A stretch of 64,000 nucleotides of DNA from Clusia tigrina (lineage: Eukaryota > Arthropoda > Insecta > Diptera > Clusiidae). The notes beneath the pieces were generated by a model that did not search any database, was not told the DNA's origin, and was given only the letters and a program-made list of their open reading frames with translations. Shown here piece by piece: positions 23,001 to 36,338 of the stretch (the stretch's first letter is position 1; the number at the start of each line of letters is the position of its first letter). The DNA is taken from contig OV050033.1 of the NCBI GenBank assembly GCA_920105625.2, positions 110,631,700 through 110,695,699 of the forward strand, written 5' to 3'. A program made the position numbers and the translations under genes.

Positions 23001-23760
23001 AATGGCCCTAACTTCTATACGGTACGTCATACACCTATCAAAGTTTGCAACATACAAATGCTTGCAACTTTTTACTGGAGCGTCATAAAACCTTGAAATT
23101 TTGTAACAATAAAGTACTCGAGCCTCTTGTCAATTTAAGCTATCGCTCAAAGCTATGCTATCGTTGAGTTCCAAATCAAACACTGATAAATCTTCAAATG
23201 GCACTAACTTCTATACGGTACGTCCTACAGCTATCAAAGTTTGCAACATACAAATGCTTGCAACTTTTTACAGGAGCGTCATAAACCCTTGAAATTTTGT
23301 AACAATAAAGTACTCGAGCCTCTTGTCAATTTAAGCTATCGCTCAAAGCTATGCTACCCTTGAGTCCGAAATCAAACACTGATAAATCTTCAAATGGCCC
23401 TAACTTCTATACGGTACGTCCTACACCTATCAAAGTTTGCAACATACAAATGCTTGTAACTTTTTAATGGAGCGCCATAAAACCTTGAAATTTTGTAACA
23501 ATAAAGTACTCGAGCCTCTTGTCAATTTAAGCTATCGCTCAAAGCTATGCTACCCTTGAGTCCCAAATCAAACACTGACAAAACTTCAAATGGCCCTAAC
23601 TTCTATACGGTGCATCCTATACCTATCAAAGTTTGCAACATACAAATGCTTGTAACTTTTTACTGGAGCGTCATAACACCTTGAAATTTTGTAACAAAAA
23701 GTACTCGAGCCTCTTGTCAATTTAAGCTATCGCTCAAAGCTATGCTACCCTTGAGTCCCA

Positions 23761-25674
23761 AATCAAACACTGATAAATCTTTAACTGGCCCTAACTTCTA
23801 TACGGTACGTCCTACACCTATCAAAGTTTGCAACATACAAATGCTTGTAAGTTTTTACTGGAGCGTCATAAAACCTTGAAATTTTGTAACAATAAAGTAC
23901 TCGAGCCTCTTTTCAATTTAAGCTATCGCTCAAAGCTATGCTACCCTTGAGTCCCAAATCAAACACTGATAAATCTTCAAATGGCCCTAACTTCTATACG
24001 GTACGTCCTACACCTATCAAAGTTTGCAACATACAAATGCTTGTAAGTTTTTACTGGAGCGTCATAAAACCTTGAAATTTTGTAACAATAAAGCACTCGA
24101 GCCTCTTTTCAATTTAAGCTATCGCACAATGCTACCCTTGAATCTTAAATCAAACACTGATAAAACTTCAAATAGCCCTAACTTCTATACGGTACGTCCT
24201 ACACCTATCAAAGTTTGCAACATACAAATGCTTGTAACGTTTTACTGGAGCGTCATAAAACCTTGAAATTTTGTAGCAATAAAGTACTCGAGCCTCTTGT
24301 CAATTTATGTTATAGCTCAAAGCTGTGCTACCTTGAGTCCTAAATCAAACTCTGATAAAACTTCAAATGGCCCTAACTTCTATACGGTACGTCCTACACC
24401 TACAAAGTTTGCAACATACAAATGCTAGTAACTTTTTACTGGAGCGTCATAAAACCTTGAAATTTTGTAACAATAAAGTACTCGAGCGTCTTGTCAATTT
24501 AAGCTATCGCTCAAAGCTATGCTACCCTTGAGTCCCAAATCAAACACTGATAAAACTTCAAATGGCCCTAACTTCTATACGGTACGTCCTACACCTATCA
24601 AAGTTTGCAACGTACAAATGCTTGTAACTTTTTACTGGAGCGTCATAAAACCTTGAAATTTTGTAACAATAAAGTACTCGAGCCTCTTGTCAATTTAAGC
24701 TCTCGCTTAAAGCTATGCTACCCTTGACTCCCAAATCAAACACTGATAAAACTTCAAATGGCCCTAACTTCTATACGGTACGTCCTACGCCTACCAAAGT
24801 TTGCAACATACAAATGCTTGTAACTTTTACTGGAGCGTCATAAAACCTTGAAATTTTGTAACAAGAAAGTACTCGAGCCAATTGTCAATTTAAGCTATCG
24901 CTCAAAGCTATGCTACCCTTGAGTCCCAAATCAAGCACTGATAAAACTTCAAATGGCCCTAACTTCTATACGGTACGTCCTACACCTATCAAAGTTTGCA
25001 ACATACAAATGCCTGTAACTTTTTACTGGAGCGTCATAAAACCTTGAAATTTTGTAACAATAAAGTACTCGATCCTCTTGTCAATTTAATTTATCGCTCA
25101 CAGCTATGCTACCCTTGAGTACCAAATCAAACACTGATAAAACTTCAAATGGCCCTAACGTCTATACGGTACGTCATACTCCTATCAAAGTTTGCAACAT
25201 ACAAATGCTTGTAACTTTGTACTGGAGCGTCATAAAACCTTGAAATTTTGTAACAATAAAGTACTCGAGCCTCTTGTCAATTTAAGCTATCGCTCAAATC
25301 TATGCTACCCTTGAGTCCCATATCAAACACTGATAGAACCTCAAATGGCCCTAACTTCTATATGGTACGTCCTACACCTATCAAAGTTTGCAATATACAA
25401 ATGCTGGCAACTTTTTACTGAAGCGTCATAAAACCTTGAAATTTTGTTACAATAAAGTACTCGAGCCTCTTGTCAATTTAAGCTATCGCTCAAAGCTATG
25501 CTACCCTTGAGTCCCAAATCAAACACTGATAAATCTTCAAATGGCCCTAACTTCTATACGGTACGTCCTACACCTATCAAAGTTTGCAACATACAAATGC
25601 TTGGAACTTTTTACTGGGAGCGTCATAAAACCTTGAAATTTTGTAACAATAAAGTACTCGAGCCTCTTGTGAAT
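23761..25674 (+). repeat. Transition block before the 1,615-bp HOR
   Basis: About 9.8 monomers. A 191-bp subtype occurs near 24127 without a preceding 56-bp monomer. This is followed by a 195-bp-type monomer with aaactctgataaaac, a ctacacctacaaag monomer (2-bp deletion), a gcgtcttg monomer, a hairpin monomer, a ccaattgtc monomer and a cgatcctcttgtc monomer (25071). The order from 24300 to about 25300 recurs at 28315-29315 (offset 4,015). The part from about 24870 to 25840 recurs at offset 7,641 (32511-33480). Confidence 0.82.
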
Positions 25675-27289
25675 TTAAGCTATCGCTCAAAGCTATGCTA
25701 CCCTTGAGTCCCATATCAAACACTGATAAAACTTCAAATGCCCCTAACTTCTATACGGTACGGCCTACACCTATCAAAGTTTGCAACATACAAATGCTTG
25801 TAACTGTTTACTGGAGCGTCATAAAATCTTGGAATTTTGTAACAATAAAGTACTCGAACCTCTTGTCAATTTATGTTATAGCTCAAAGCTGTGCTAACTT
25901 GAGTCCTAAATCAAACACTGATAAAACTTCAAACGGCCCTAACTTCTATACGGTACGTCCTACACCTATCAAACTTTGCAACATACAAATGCTTGCAACT
26001 TTTTACTGGAGCGTCATAAAACATTGAAATTTTGTAACAATAAAGTACTCGAGCCTCCTGTATATTTAAGCTACCGCTCAAAGCTATGCTACCCTTGAGT
26101 CCCAAGTCAAACACTGATAAATCTTCAAATGGCCCTAACTTCTATACGGTACGTCCTACACCTATCAAAGTTTGCAACATACAAATGCTTGTAACTTTTT
26201 ACTGGAGCGTCATAAAACCTTCAAATTTTGTAACAATAAAGTTCTCGAGCCTCTTGTCAATTTAAGATATCGCTCAAAGCTATGCTACCCTTGAGTCCCA
26301 AATCAAACACTGACAAAACTTCAAATGGCCCTAACTTCTATACGGTGCATCCTATACCTATCAAAGTTTGCAACATACAAATGCTTGTAACTTTTTACTG
26401 GAGCGTCATAACACCTTGAAATTTAGTAACAAAAAGTACTCGAGCCTTTTTACTGGAGCGTCATAGAACCTTGAAATTTTGTAACAATAAAGCACTCGAG
26501 CCTCTTGTCAATTTAAGCTATCGCACAATGCTACCCTTGAGTCTCAAATCAAACACTGATAAAACTTCAAATAGCCCTAACTTCTATACGGTACGTCCTA
26601 CACCTATCAAAGTTTGCAACATACAAATGCTTGTAACTTTTTACTGGAGCGTCATAAAACCTTAAAATTTTGTAACAATAAAGTACTCGAGCCTCTTGTC
26701 AATTTATGTTATAGCTCAAAGCCGTGCTACCTTGAGTCCTAAATCAAACTCTGATAAAACTTCAAATGGCCCTAACTTCTATACGGTATGTCCTACACCT
26801 ACAAAGTTTGCAACATACAAATGCTAGTAACTTTTTACTGGAGCGTCATAAAACCTTGAAATTTTGTAACAATAAAGTACTCGAGCGTCTTGTCAATTTA
26901 AGCTATCGCTCAAAGCTATGCTACCCTTGAGTCCCAAATCAAACACTGATAAAACTTCAAATGGCCCTAACTTCTATACGGTACGTCCTACACCTATCAA
27001 AGTTTGCAACATACAAATGCTTGTAACTTTTTACTGGAGCGTCATAAAACCTTGAAATTTTGTAACAATAAAGTACTCGAGCCTCTTGTCAATTAAAGCT
27101 CTCGCTTAAAGCTATGCTACCCTTGAGTCCCAAATCAAACACTGATAAAACTTCAAATGGCCCTAACTTCTATACGGTACGTCCTACGCCTACCAAAGTT
27201 TGCAACATACAAACGCTTGTAACTTTTTACTGGAGCGTCATAAAACCTTGAAATTTTGTAACAAGAAAGTACTCGAGCCAATTGTCAAT
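25675..27289 (+). repeat. HOR of 1,615 bp, copy 1
   Basis: Ordered subtypes: gcccctaac/cataaaatcttgg; 195-bp type with gctaacttgag; cctcctgtatatt type; gatatc type; ggtgcatcc/cataacacc type; 56-bp truncated monomer with 191-bp subtype; 195-bp type with aaactctg; gcgtcttg; hairpin; ccaattgtc. The same order follows directly at +1,615. Confidence 0.9.
26439..26494 (+). repeat. 56-bp truncated monomer (7 of 19)
   Basis: Same junction. It follows a ggtgcatcc monomer that has lost AATAAA (tagtaacaaaaag). It carries catagaacc and aataaagcactcgag, changes shared by all copies in the 26-41 kb region except those near 38.5 kb (no gcactcgag). Confidence 0.95.
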
Positions 27290-28904
27290 TTAAGCTATCG
27301 CTCAAAGCTATGCTACCCTTGAGTCCCATATCAAACACTGATAAAACTTCAAATGCCCCTAACTTCTATACGGTACGGCCGACACCTATCAAAGTTTGCA
27401 ACATACAAATGCTTGTAACTGTTTACTGGAGCGTCATAAAATCTTGGAATTTTGTAACAATAAAGTACTCGAACCTCTTGTCAATTTATGTTATAGCTCA
27501 AAGCTGTGCTAACTTGAGTCCTAAATCAAACACTGATAAAACTTCAAACGGCCCTAACTTCTATACGGTACGTCCTACACCTATCAAACTTTGCAACATA
27601 CAAATGCTTGCAACTTTTTACTGGAGCGTCATAAAACATTGAAATTTTGTAACAATAAAGTACTCGAGCCTCCTGTATATTTAAGCTACCGCTCAAAGCT
27701 ATGCTACCCTTGAGTCCCAAGTCAAACACTGATAAATCTTCAAATGGCCCTAACTTCTATACGGTACGCCCTACACCTATCAAAGTTTGCAACATACAAA
27801 TGCTTGTAACTTTTTACTGGAGCGTCATAAAACCTTCAAATTTTGTAACAATAAAGTTCTCGAGCCTCTTGTCAATTTAAGATATCGCTCAAAGCTATGC
27901 TACCCTTGAGTCCCAAATCAAACACTGACAAAACTTCAAATGGCCCTAACTTCTATACGGTGCATCCTATACCTATCAAAGTTTGCAACATACAAATGCT
28001 TGTAACTTTTTACTGGAGCGTCATAACACCTTGAAATTTAGTAACAAAAAGTACTCGAGCCTTTTTACTGGAGCGTCATAGAACCTTGAAATTTTGTAAC
28101 AATAAAGCACTCGAGCCTCTTGTCAATTTAAGCTATCGCACAATGCTACCCTTGAGTCTCAAATCAAACACTGATAAAACTTCAAATAGCCCTAACTTCT
28201 ATACGGTACGTCCTACACCTATCAAAGTTTGCAACATACAAATGCTTGTAACTTTTTACTGGAGCGTCATAAAACCTTGAAATTTTGTAACAATAAAGTA
28301 CTCGAGCCTCTTGTCAATTTATGTTATAGCTCAAAGCTGTGCTACCTTGAGTCCTAAATCAAACTCTGATAAAACTTCAAATGGCCCTAACTTCTATACG
28401 GTACGTCCTACACCTACAAAGTTTGCAACATACAAATGCTAGTAACTTTTTACTGGAGCGTCATAAAACCTTGAAATTTTGTAACAATAAAGTACTCGAG
28501 CGTCTTGTCAATTTAAGCTATCGCTCAAAGCTATGCTACCCTTGAGTCCCAAATCAAACACTGATAAAACTTCAAATGGCCCTAACTTCTATACGGTACG
28601 TCCTACACCTATCAAAGTTTGCAACATACAAATGCTTGTAACTTTTTACTGGAGCGTCATAAAACCTTGAAATTTTGTAACAATAAAGTACTCGAGCCTC
28701 TTGTCAATTAAAGCTCTCGCTCAAAGCTATGCTACCCTTGAGTCCCAAATCAAACACTGATAAAACTTCAAATGGCCCTAACTTCTATACGGTACGTCCT
28801 ACGCCTACCAAAGTTTGCAACATACAAATGCTTGTAACTTTTTACTGGAGCGTCATAAAACCTTGAAATTTTGTAACAATAAAGTACTCGAGCCAATTGT
28901 CAAT
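27290..28904 (+). repeat. HOR of 1,615 bp, copy 2
   Basis: I counted at least eight substitutions from copy 1. Examples: cggccgacacc (copy 1 cggcctacacc), ggtacgccc (ggtacgtcc), ccttgaaatt near 28277 (ccttaaaatt), cgctcaaagc near 28719 (cgcttaaagc), acaataaag near 28880 (acaagaaag). This copy, not copy 1, matches the distant duplicate at 35.5 kb at the ggtacgccc position. At the cggcct and cgctta positions the distant copy agrees with copy 1. Confidence 0.88.
28054..28109 (+). repeat. 56-bp truncated monomer (8 of 19)
   Basis: Counterpart of the copy at 26439, 1,615 bp later, in the second HOR copy. Confidence 0.95.
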
Positions 28905-29904
28905 TTAAGCTATCGCTCAAAGCTATGCTACCCTTGAGTCCCAAATCAAGCACTGATAAAACTTCAAATGGCCCTAACTTCTATACGGTACGTCCTACAC
29001 CTATCAAAGTTTGCAACATACAAATGCCTGTAACTTTTTACTGGAGCGTCATAAAACCTTGAAATTTTGTAACAATAAAGTACTCGATCCTCTTGTCAAT
29101 TTAATTTATCGCTCACAGCTATGCTACCCTTGAGTACCAAATCAAACACTGATAAAACTTCAAATGGCCCTAACTTCTATACGGTACGTCATACTCCTAT
29201 CAAAGTTTGCAACATACAAATGCTTGTAACTTTGTACTGGAGCGTCATAAAACCTTGAAATTTTGTAACAATAAAGTACTCGAGCCTCTTGTCAATTTAA
29301 GCTATCGCTCAAAGCTATGCTACCCTTGAGTCCCAAATCAAACACTGATGAATCTTCAAATGGCCCTAACTTCTATACGGTACGTCCTACACCTATCAAA
29401 GTTTGCAACATACAAATGCTTGCAACTTTTTACTGGAGCGTCATAAAACCTTCAAATTTTGTAACAATAAAGTTCTCGAGCCTCTTGTCAATTTAAGATA
29501 TCGCTCAAAGCTATGCTACTCTTGAGTCCCAAATCAAACACTGACAAAACTTCAAATGACCCTAACTTCTATACGGTGCATCCTATACCTATCAAAGTTT
29601 GCAACATACAAATGCTTGTAACTTTTTACTGGAGCGTCACAAAACCTTGAAATTTTGTAACAAAAAAGTACTCGAGCCTCTTGTCAATTTAAGCTATCGC
29701 TCAAAGCTATGCTACACTTGAGTCCCAAATTAAACACTGATAAATCTTCAACTGGCCCTTACTTCTATACGGTACGTCCTACACCTATCAAAGTTTGCAA
29801 CATACAAATGCTTGCAACTTTTTACTGGAGCGTCATAAAACCTTGAAATTTTGTAACAATAAAGTCCTCGAGCCTCTTGTCAATTTAAGATATCCCTCAA
29901 AGCT
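28905..29904 (+). repeat. Spacer monomers between the 1,615- and 1,617-bp HORs
   Basis: About five monomers: aatcaagcactg, cgatcctcttgtc (29086) with ctcacagctatg, cactgatgaatc, ggtgcatcc with cgtcacaaaacc, and a monomer with gctacacttgag, aaattaaacac and gcccttac. All recur 8,229 bp downstream. Confidence 0.85.
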
Positions 29905-31521
29905 ATGCTACCCTTGAGTCCCAAATCAAACACTGATAAATCTTCAAATGGCCCTAACTTCTATACGGTACGTCCTACACCTATCAAAGTTTGCAACATA
30001 CAAATGCTTGTAACTTTTTACTGGAGCGTCATAAAACCTTGAAATTTTGTAACAATAAAGTACTCGAGCCTCTTTTCAATTTAAGCTATCGCTCAAAGCT
30101 ATGCTACCCTTGAGTCCCAAATCAAACACTGATAAATCTTCAAATGGCCCTAACTTCTATACGGTACGTCCTACACCTATCAAAGTTTGCAACATACAAA
30201 TGCTTGTAACTTTTTACTGGAGCGTCATAAAACCTTAAAATTTTGTAACAATAAAGTACTCGAGCCTTTTTACTGGAGCGTCATAGAACCTTGAAATTTT
30301 GTAACAATAAAGCACTCGAGCCTCTTGTCAATTTAAGCTATCGCACAATACTACCCTTGAGTCTCAAATCAAACACTGATAAAACTTCAAATAGCCCTAA
30401 CTTCTATACGGTACGTCCTACACCTATCAAAGTTTGCAACATACAAATGCTTGTAACTTTTTACTGGAGCGTCATAGAACCTTGAAATTTTGTAACAATA
30501 AAGTACTCGAGCCTCTTGTCAATTTATGTTATAGCTCAAAGCTGTGCTACCTTGAGTCCTAAATCAAACTCTGATAAAACTTCAAATGGCCCTAACTTCT
30601 ATACGGTACGTCCTACACCTACAAAGTTTGCAACATACAAATGCTTGTAACTTTTTACTGGAGCGTCATAAAACCTTGAAATTTTGTAACAATAATGTAC
30701 TCGAGCCTCTTGTCAATTTAAGCTCTCGCTTAAAGCTATGCTACCCTTGAGTCCCAAATCAAACACTGATAAAACTTCAAATGGCCCTAACTTCTATACA
30801 GTACGTCCTACGCCTACCAAAGTTTGCAACATACAAATGCTTGTAACTTTTTACTGGAGCGTCATAAAACCTTGAAATTTTGTAACAAGAAAGTACTCGA
30901 GCCAATTGTCAATTTAAGCTATCGCTCAAAGCTATGCTACCCTTGAGTCCCAAATCAAGCACTGATAAAACTTCAAATGGCCCTAACTTCTATACGGTAC
31001 GTCCTACACCTATCAAAGTTTGCAACATACAAATGCCTGTAACTTTTTACTGGAGCGTCATAAAACCTTGAAATTTTGTAACAATAAAGTACTCGATCCT
31101 CTTGTCAATTTAATTTATCGCTCACAGCTATGCTACCCTTGAGTACCAAATCAAACACTGATAAAACTTCAAATGGCCCTAACTTCTATACGGTACGTCA
31201 TACTCCTATCAAAGTTTGCAACATACAAATGCTTGTAACTTTGTACTGGAGCGTCATAAAACCTTGAAATTTTGTAACAATAAAGTACTCGAGCCTCTTG
31301 TCAATTTAAGCTATCGCTCAAATCTATGCTACCCTTGAGTCCCATATCAAACACTGATAGAACCTCAAATGGCCCTAACTTCTATATGGTACGTCCTACA
31401 CCTATCAAAGTTTGCAATATACAAATGCTGGCAACTTTTTACTGAAGCGTCATAAAACCTTGAAATTTTGTTACAATAAAGTACTCGAGCCTCTTGTCAA
31501 TTTAAGCTATCGCTCAAAGCT
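29905..31521 (+). repeat. HOR of 1,617 bp, copy 1
   Basis: Ordered subtypes: two actgataaatc monomers, 56-bp truncated monomer with 191-bp subtype (acaatactaccc), 195-bp type with aaactctg, ctacacctacaaag with aataatgtactc, hairpin with tatacagtacg, ccaattgtc, aatcaagcactg/cgatcctc, gtcatactcc, and gatagaacctc/gcaatatac. Confidence 0.9.
30259..30314 (+). repeat. 56-bp truncated monomer (9 of 19)
   Basis: Same junction, with catagaacc. It is followed by a 191-bp monomer carrying acaatactac. Confidence 0.95.
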
Positions 31522-33138
31522 ATGCTACCCTTGAGTCCCAAATCAAACACTGATAAATCTTCAAATGGCCCTAACTTCTATACGGTACGTCCTACACCTA
31601 TCAAAGTTTGCAACATACAAATGCTTGTAACTTTTTACTGGAGCGTCATAAAACCTTGAAATTTTGTAACAATAAAGTACTCGAGCCTCTTTTCAATTTA
31701 AGCTATCGCTCAAAGCTATGCTACCCTTGAGTCCCAAATCAAACACTGATAAATCTTCAAATGGCCCTAACTTCTATACGGTACGTCCTACACCTATCAA
31801 AGTTTGCAACATACAAATGCTTGTAACTTTTTACTGGAGCGTCATAAAACCTTAAAATTTTGTAACAATAAAGTACTCGAGCCTTTTTACTGGAGCGTCA
31901 TAGAACCTTGAAATTTTGTAACAATAAAGCACTCGAGCCTCTTGTCAATTTAAGCTATCGCACAATACTACCCTTGAGTCTCAAATCAAACACTGATAAA
32001 ACTTCAAATAGCCCTAACTTCTATACGGTACGTCCTACACCTATCAAAGTTTGCAACATACAAATGCTTGTAACTTTTTACTGGAGCGTCATAGAACCTT
32101 GAAATTTTGTAACAATAAAGTACTCGAGCCTCTTGTCAATTTATGTTATAGCTCAAAGCTGTGCTACCTTGAGTCCTAAATCAAACTCTGATAAAACTTC
32201 AAATGGCCCTAACTTCTATACGGTACGTCCTACACCTACAAAGTTTGCAACATACAAATGCTTGTAACTTTTTACTGGAGCGTCATAAAACCTTGAAATT
32301 TTGTAACAATAATGTACTCGAGCCTCTTGTCAATTTAAGCTCTCGCTTAAAGCTATGCTACCCTTGAGTCCCAAATCAAACACTGATAAAACTTCAAATG
32401 GCCCTAACTTCTATACAGTACGTCCTACGCCTACCAAAGTTTGCAACATACAAATGCTTGTAACTTTTTACTGGAGCGTCATAAAACCTTGAAATTTTGT
32501 AACAAGAAAGTACTCGAGCCAATTGTCAATTTAAGCTATCGCTCAAAGCTATGCTACCCTTGAGTCCCAAATCAAGCACTGATAAAACTTCAAATGGCCC
32601 TAACTTCTATACGGTACGTCCTACACCTATCAAAGTTTGCAACATACAAATGCCTGTAACTTTTTACTGGAGCGTCATAAAACCTTGAAATTTTGTAACA
32701 ATAAAGTACTCGATCCTCTTGTCAATTTAATTTATCGCTCACAGCTATGCTACCCTTGAGTACCAAATCAAACACTGATAAAACTTCAAATGGCCCTAAC
32801 TTCTATACGGTACGTCATACTCCTATCAAAGTTTGCAACATACAAATGCTTGTAACTTTGTACTGGAGCGTCATAAAACCTTGAAATTTTGTAACAATAA
32901 AGTACTCGAGCCTCTTGTCAATTTAAGCTATCGCTCAAATCTATGCTACCCTTGAGTCCCATATCAAACACTGATAGAACCTCAAATGGCCCTAACTTCT
33001 ATATGGTACGTCCTACACCTATCAAAGTTTGCAATATACAAATGCTGGCAACTTTTTACTGAAGCGTCATAAAACCTTGAAATTTTGTTACAATAAAGTA
33101 CTCGAGCCTCTTGTCAATTTAAGCTATCGCTCAAAGCT
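31522..33138 (+). repeat. HOR of 1,617 bp, copy 2
   Basis: I noticed no difference from copy 1 across the markers compared, including private changes such as acaatactac, aataatgtac, tatacagtacg and aactttgtactgg. Divergence starts near 33245, where gcttggaac and actgggagcg replace gcttgtaac and actggagcg. Confidence 0.9.
31876..31931 (+). repeat. 56-bp truncated monomer (10 of 19)
   Basis: Counterpart of 30259 at +1,617 and of 40699 at -8,823. Confidence 0.95.
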
Positions 33139-34280
33139 ATGCTACCCTTGAGTCCCAAATCAAACACTGATAAATCTTCAAATGGCCCTAACTTCTATAC
33201 GGTACGTCCTACACCTATCAAAGTTTGCAACATACAAATGCTTGGAACTTTTTACTGGGAGCGTCATAAAACCTTGAAATTTTGTAACAATAAAGTACTC
33301 GAGCCTCTTGTGAATTTAAGCTATCGCTCAAAGCTATGCTACCCTTGAGTCCCATATCAAACACTGATAAAACTTCAAATGCCCCTAACTTCTATACGGT
33401 ACGGCCTACACCTATCAAATTTTCTAACATACAAATGCTTGTAACTGTTTACTGGAGCGTCATAAAATCTTGGAATTTTGTAACAATAAAGTACTCGAGC
33501 CTCTTGTCAATTTATGTTATAGCTGAAAGCTGTGCTAACTTGAGTCCTAAATCAAACACTGATAAAACTTCAAATGGCTCTAACTTCTATACGGTACGTC
33601 CTACACCTATCAAAGTTTGCAACATACAAATGCTAGTAACTTTGTACTGGAGCGTCATAAAACCTTGAAATTTTGTAACAATAAAGTACTCGAGCGTCTT
33701 GTCAATTTAAGCTATCGCTCAAAGCTATGCTACCCTTGAGTCCCAAATCAAACACTGATAAAACTTCAAATGGCCCTAACTTCTATACGGTACGTCCTAC
33801 ACCTATCAAAGTTTGCAACATACAAATGCTTGTAACTTTTTACTGGAGCGTCATAAAACCTTGAAATTTTGTAACAATAAAGTACTCGAGCCTCTTGTCA
33901 ATTTAAGCTCTCGCTTAAAGCTATGCTACCCTTGAGTCCCAAATCAAACACTGATAAAACTTCAAATGGCGCTAGCTTCTATACGGTACGTCCTACGCCT
34001 ACCAAAGTTTGCAACATACAAATGCTTGTAACTTCTTACTGGAGCGTCATAAAACCTTGAAATTTTGTAACAAGAAAGTACTCGAGCCAATTGTCAATTT
34101 AAGCTATCGCTCAAAGCTATGCTACCCTTGAGTCCCAAATCAAGCACTGATAAAACTTCAAATGGCCCTAACTTCTATACGGTACGTCCTACACCAATCA
34201 AAGTTTGCAACATACAAATGATTGTAACTTTTTACTGGAGCGTCATAAAACATTGAAATTTTGTAACAATAAAGTACTCG
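33139..34280 (+). repeat. Block linking two duplicated segments
   Basis: About six monomers. The first is gcttggaac/actgggagcg. Next are gcccctaac with aaattttctaac, a 195-bp type with tatagctgaaagc, a gcgtcttg type, a hairpin type, and ccaattgtc with caccaatc. The block is shared with 41962-43105 (offset 8,823). It ends abruptly between about 34232 and 34290, where the sequence switches to cctcctgtatatt of the 1,615-bp HOR. Confidence 0.85.
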
Positions 34281-34667
34281 AGCCTCCTGTATATTTAAGC
34301 TACCGCTCAAAGCTATGCTACCCTTGAGTCCCAAGTCAAACACTGATAAATCTTCAAATGGCCCTAACTTCTATACGGTACGCCCTACACCTATCAAAGT
34401 TTGCAACATACAAATGCTTGTAACTTTTTACTGGAGCGTCATAAAACCTTCAAATTTTGTAACAATAAAGTTCTCGAGCCTCTTGTCAATTTAAGATATC
34501 GCTCAAAGCTATGCTACCCTTGAGTCCCAAATCAAACACTGACAAAACTTCAAATGGCCCTAACTTCTATACGGTGCATCCTATACCTATCAAAGTTTGC
34601 AACATACAAATGCTTGTAACTTTTTACTGGAGCGTCATAACACCTTGAAATTTAGTAACAAAAAGTA

Positions 34668-34723
34668 CTCGAGCCTTTTTACTGGAGCGTCATAGAACCT
34701 TGAAATTTTGTAACAATAAAGCA
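34668..34723 (+). repeat. 56-bp truncated monomer (11 of 19)
   Basis: Duplicate of the copy at 26439 (offset 8,229), followed by a 191-bp monomer. Confidence 0.95.
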
Positions 34724-36282
34724 CTCGAGCCTCTTGTCAATTTAAGCTATCGCACAATGCTACCCTTGAGTCTCAAATCAAACACTGATAAAACTTCAAA
34801 TAGCCCTAACTTCTATACGGTACGTCCTACACCTATCAAAGTTTGCAACATACAAATGCTTGTAACTTTTTACTGGAGCGTCATAAAACCTTGAAATTTT
34901 GTAACAATAAAGTACTCGAGCCTCTTGTCAATTTATGTTATAGCTCAAAGCCGTGCTACCTTGAGTCCTAAATCAAACTCTGATAAAACTTCAAATGGCC
35001 CTAACTTCTATACGGTACATCCTACACCTACAAAGTTTGCAACATACAAATGCTAGTAACTTTTTACTGGAGCGTCATAAAACCTTGAAATTTTGTAACA
35101 ATAAAGTACTCGAGCGTCTTGTCAATTTAAGCTATCGCTCAAAGCTATGCTACCCTTGAGTCCCAAATCAAACACTGATAAAACTTCAAATGGCCCTAAC
35201 TTCTATACGGTACGTCCTACACCTATCAAAGTTTGCAACATACAAATGCTTGTAACTTTTTACTGGAGCGTCATAAAACCTTGAAATTTTGTAACAATAA
35301 AGTACTCGAGCCTCTTGTCAATTAAAGCTCTCGCTTAAAGCTATGCTACCCTTGAGTCCCAAATCAAACACTGATAAAACTTCAAATGGCCCTAACTTCT
35401 ATACGGTACGTCCTACGCCTACCAAAGTTTGCAACATACAAATGCTTGTAACTTTTTACTGGAGCGTCATAAAACCTTGAAATTTTGTAACAAGAAAGTA
35501 CTCGAGCCAATTGTCAATTTAAGCTATCGCTCAAAGCTATGCTACCCTTGAGTCCCATATCAAACACTGATAAAACTTCAAATGCCCCTAACTTCTATAC
35601 GGTACGGCCTACACCTATCAAAGTTTGCAACATACAAATGCTTGTAACTGTTTACTGGAGCGTCATAAAATCTTGGAATTTTGTAACAATAAAGTACTCG
35701 AACCTCTTGTCAATTTATGTTATAGCTCAAAGCTGTGCTAACTTGAGTCCTAAATCAAACACTGATAAAACTTCAAACGGCCCTAACTTCTATACGGTAC
35801 GTCCTACACCTATCAAACTTTGCAACATACAAATGCTTGCAACTTTTTACTGGAGCGTCATAAAACATTGAAATTTTGTAACAATAAAGTACTCGAGCCT
35901 CCTGTATATTTAAGCTACCGCTCAAAGCTATGCTACCCTTGAGTCCCAAGTCAAACACTGATAAATCTTCAAATGGCCCTAACTTCTATACGGTACGCCC
36001 TACACCTATCAAAGTTTGCAACATACAAATGCTTGTAACTTTTTACTGGAGCGTCATAAAACCTTCAAATTTTGTAACAATAAAGTTCTCGAGCCTCTTG
36101 TCAATTTAAGATATCGCTCAAAGCTATGCTACCCTTGAGTCCCAAATCAAACACTGACAAAACTTCAAATGGCCCTAACTTCTATACGGTGCATCCTATA
36201 CCTATCAAAGTTTGCAACATACAAATGCTTGTAACTTTTTACTGGAGCGTCATAACACCTTGAAATTTAGTAACAAAAAGTA

Positions 36283-36338
36283 CTCGAGCCTTTTTACTGG
36301 AGCGTCATAGAACCTTGAAATTTTGTAACAATAAAGCA
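36283..36338 (+). repeat. 56-bp truncated monomer (12 of 19)
   Basis: Duplicate of the copy at 28054 (offset 8,229) and 1,615 bp after 34668. Confidence 0.95.

Larger units (their letters stand above)
18039..23760 (+). repeat. HOR domain with drifting 1.95-2.35 kb period
   Basis: Markers recur at several spacings. aaacaattgcactg (18091, 20045) and tagcaaacaag with the short cctctttaagc (18804, 20758) are 1,954 bp apart. ctttttactgggagcg (20131, 22280), acagctatc (21071, 23227) and atggagcgcc (21311, 23467) are about 2,150-2,156 bp apart. atcaaactttgc (19110, 21458 region) and cataacacc (19761, 22107) are about 2,347 bp apart. The differences between periods are close to one monomer, so copies gained or lost whole monomers. 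Monomers with cttgcaac, actgataaatc and cctcctgtc dominate here and are rare in the first 12 kb. Confidence 0.82.
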
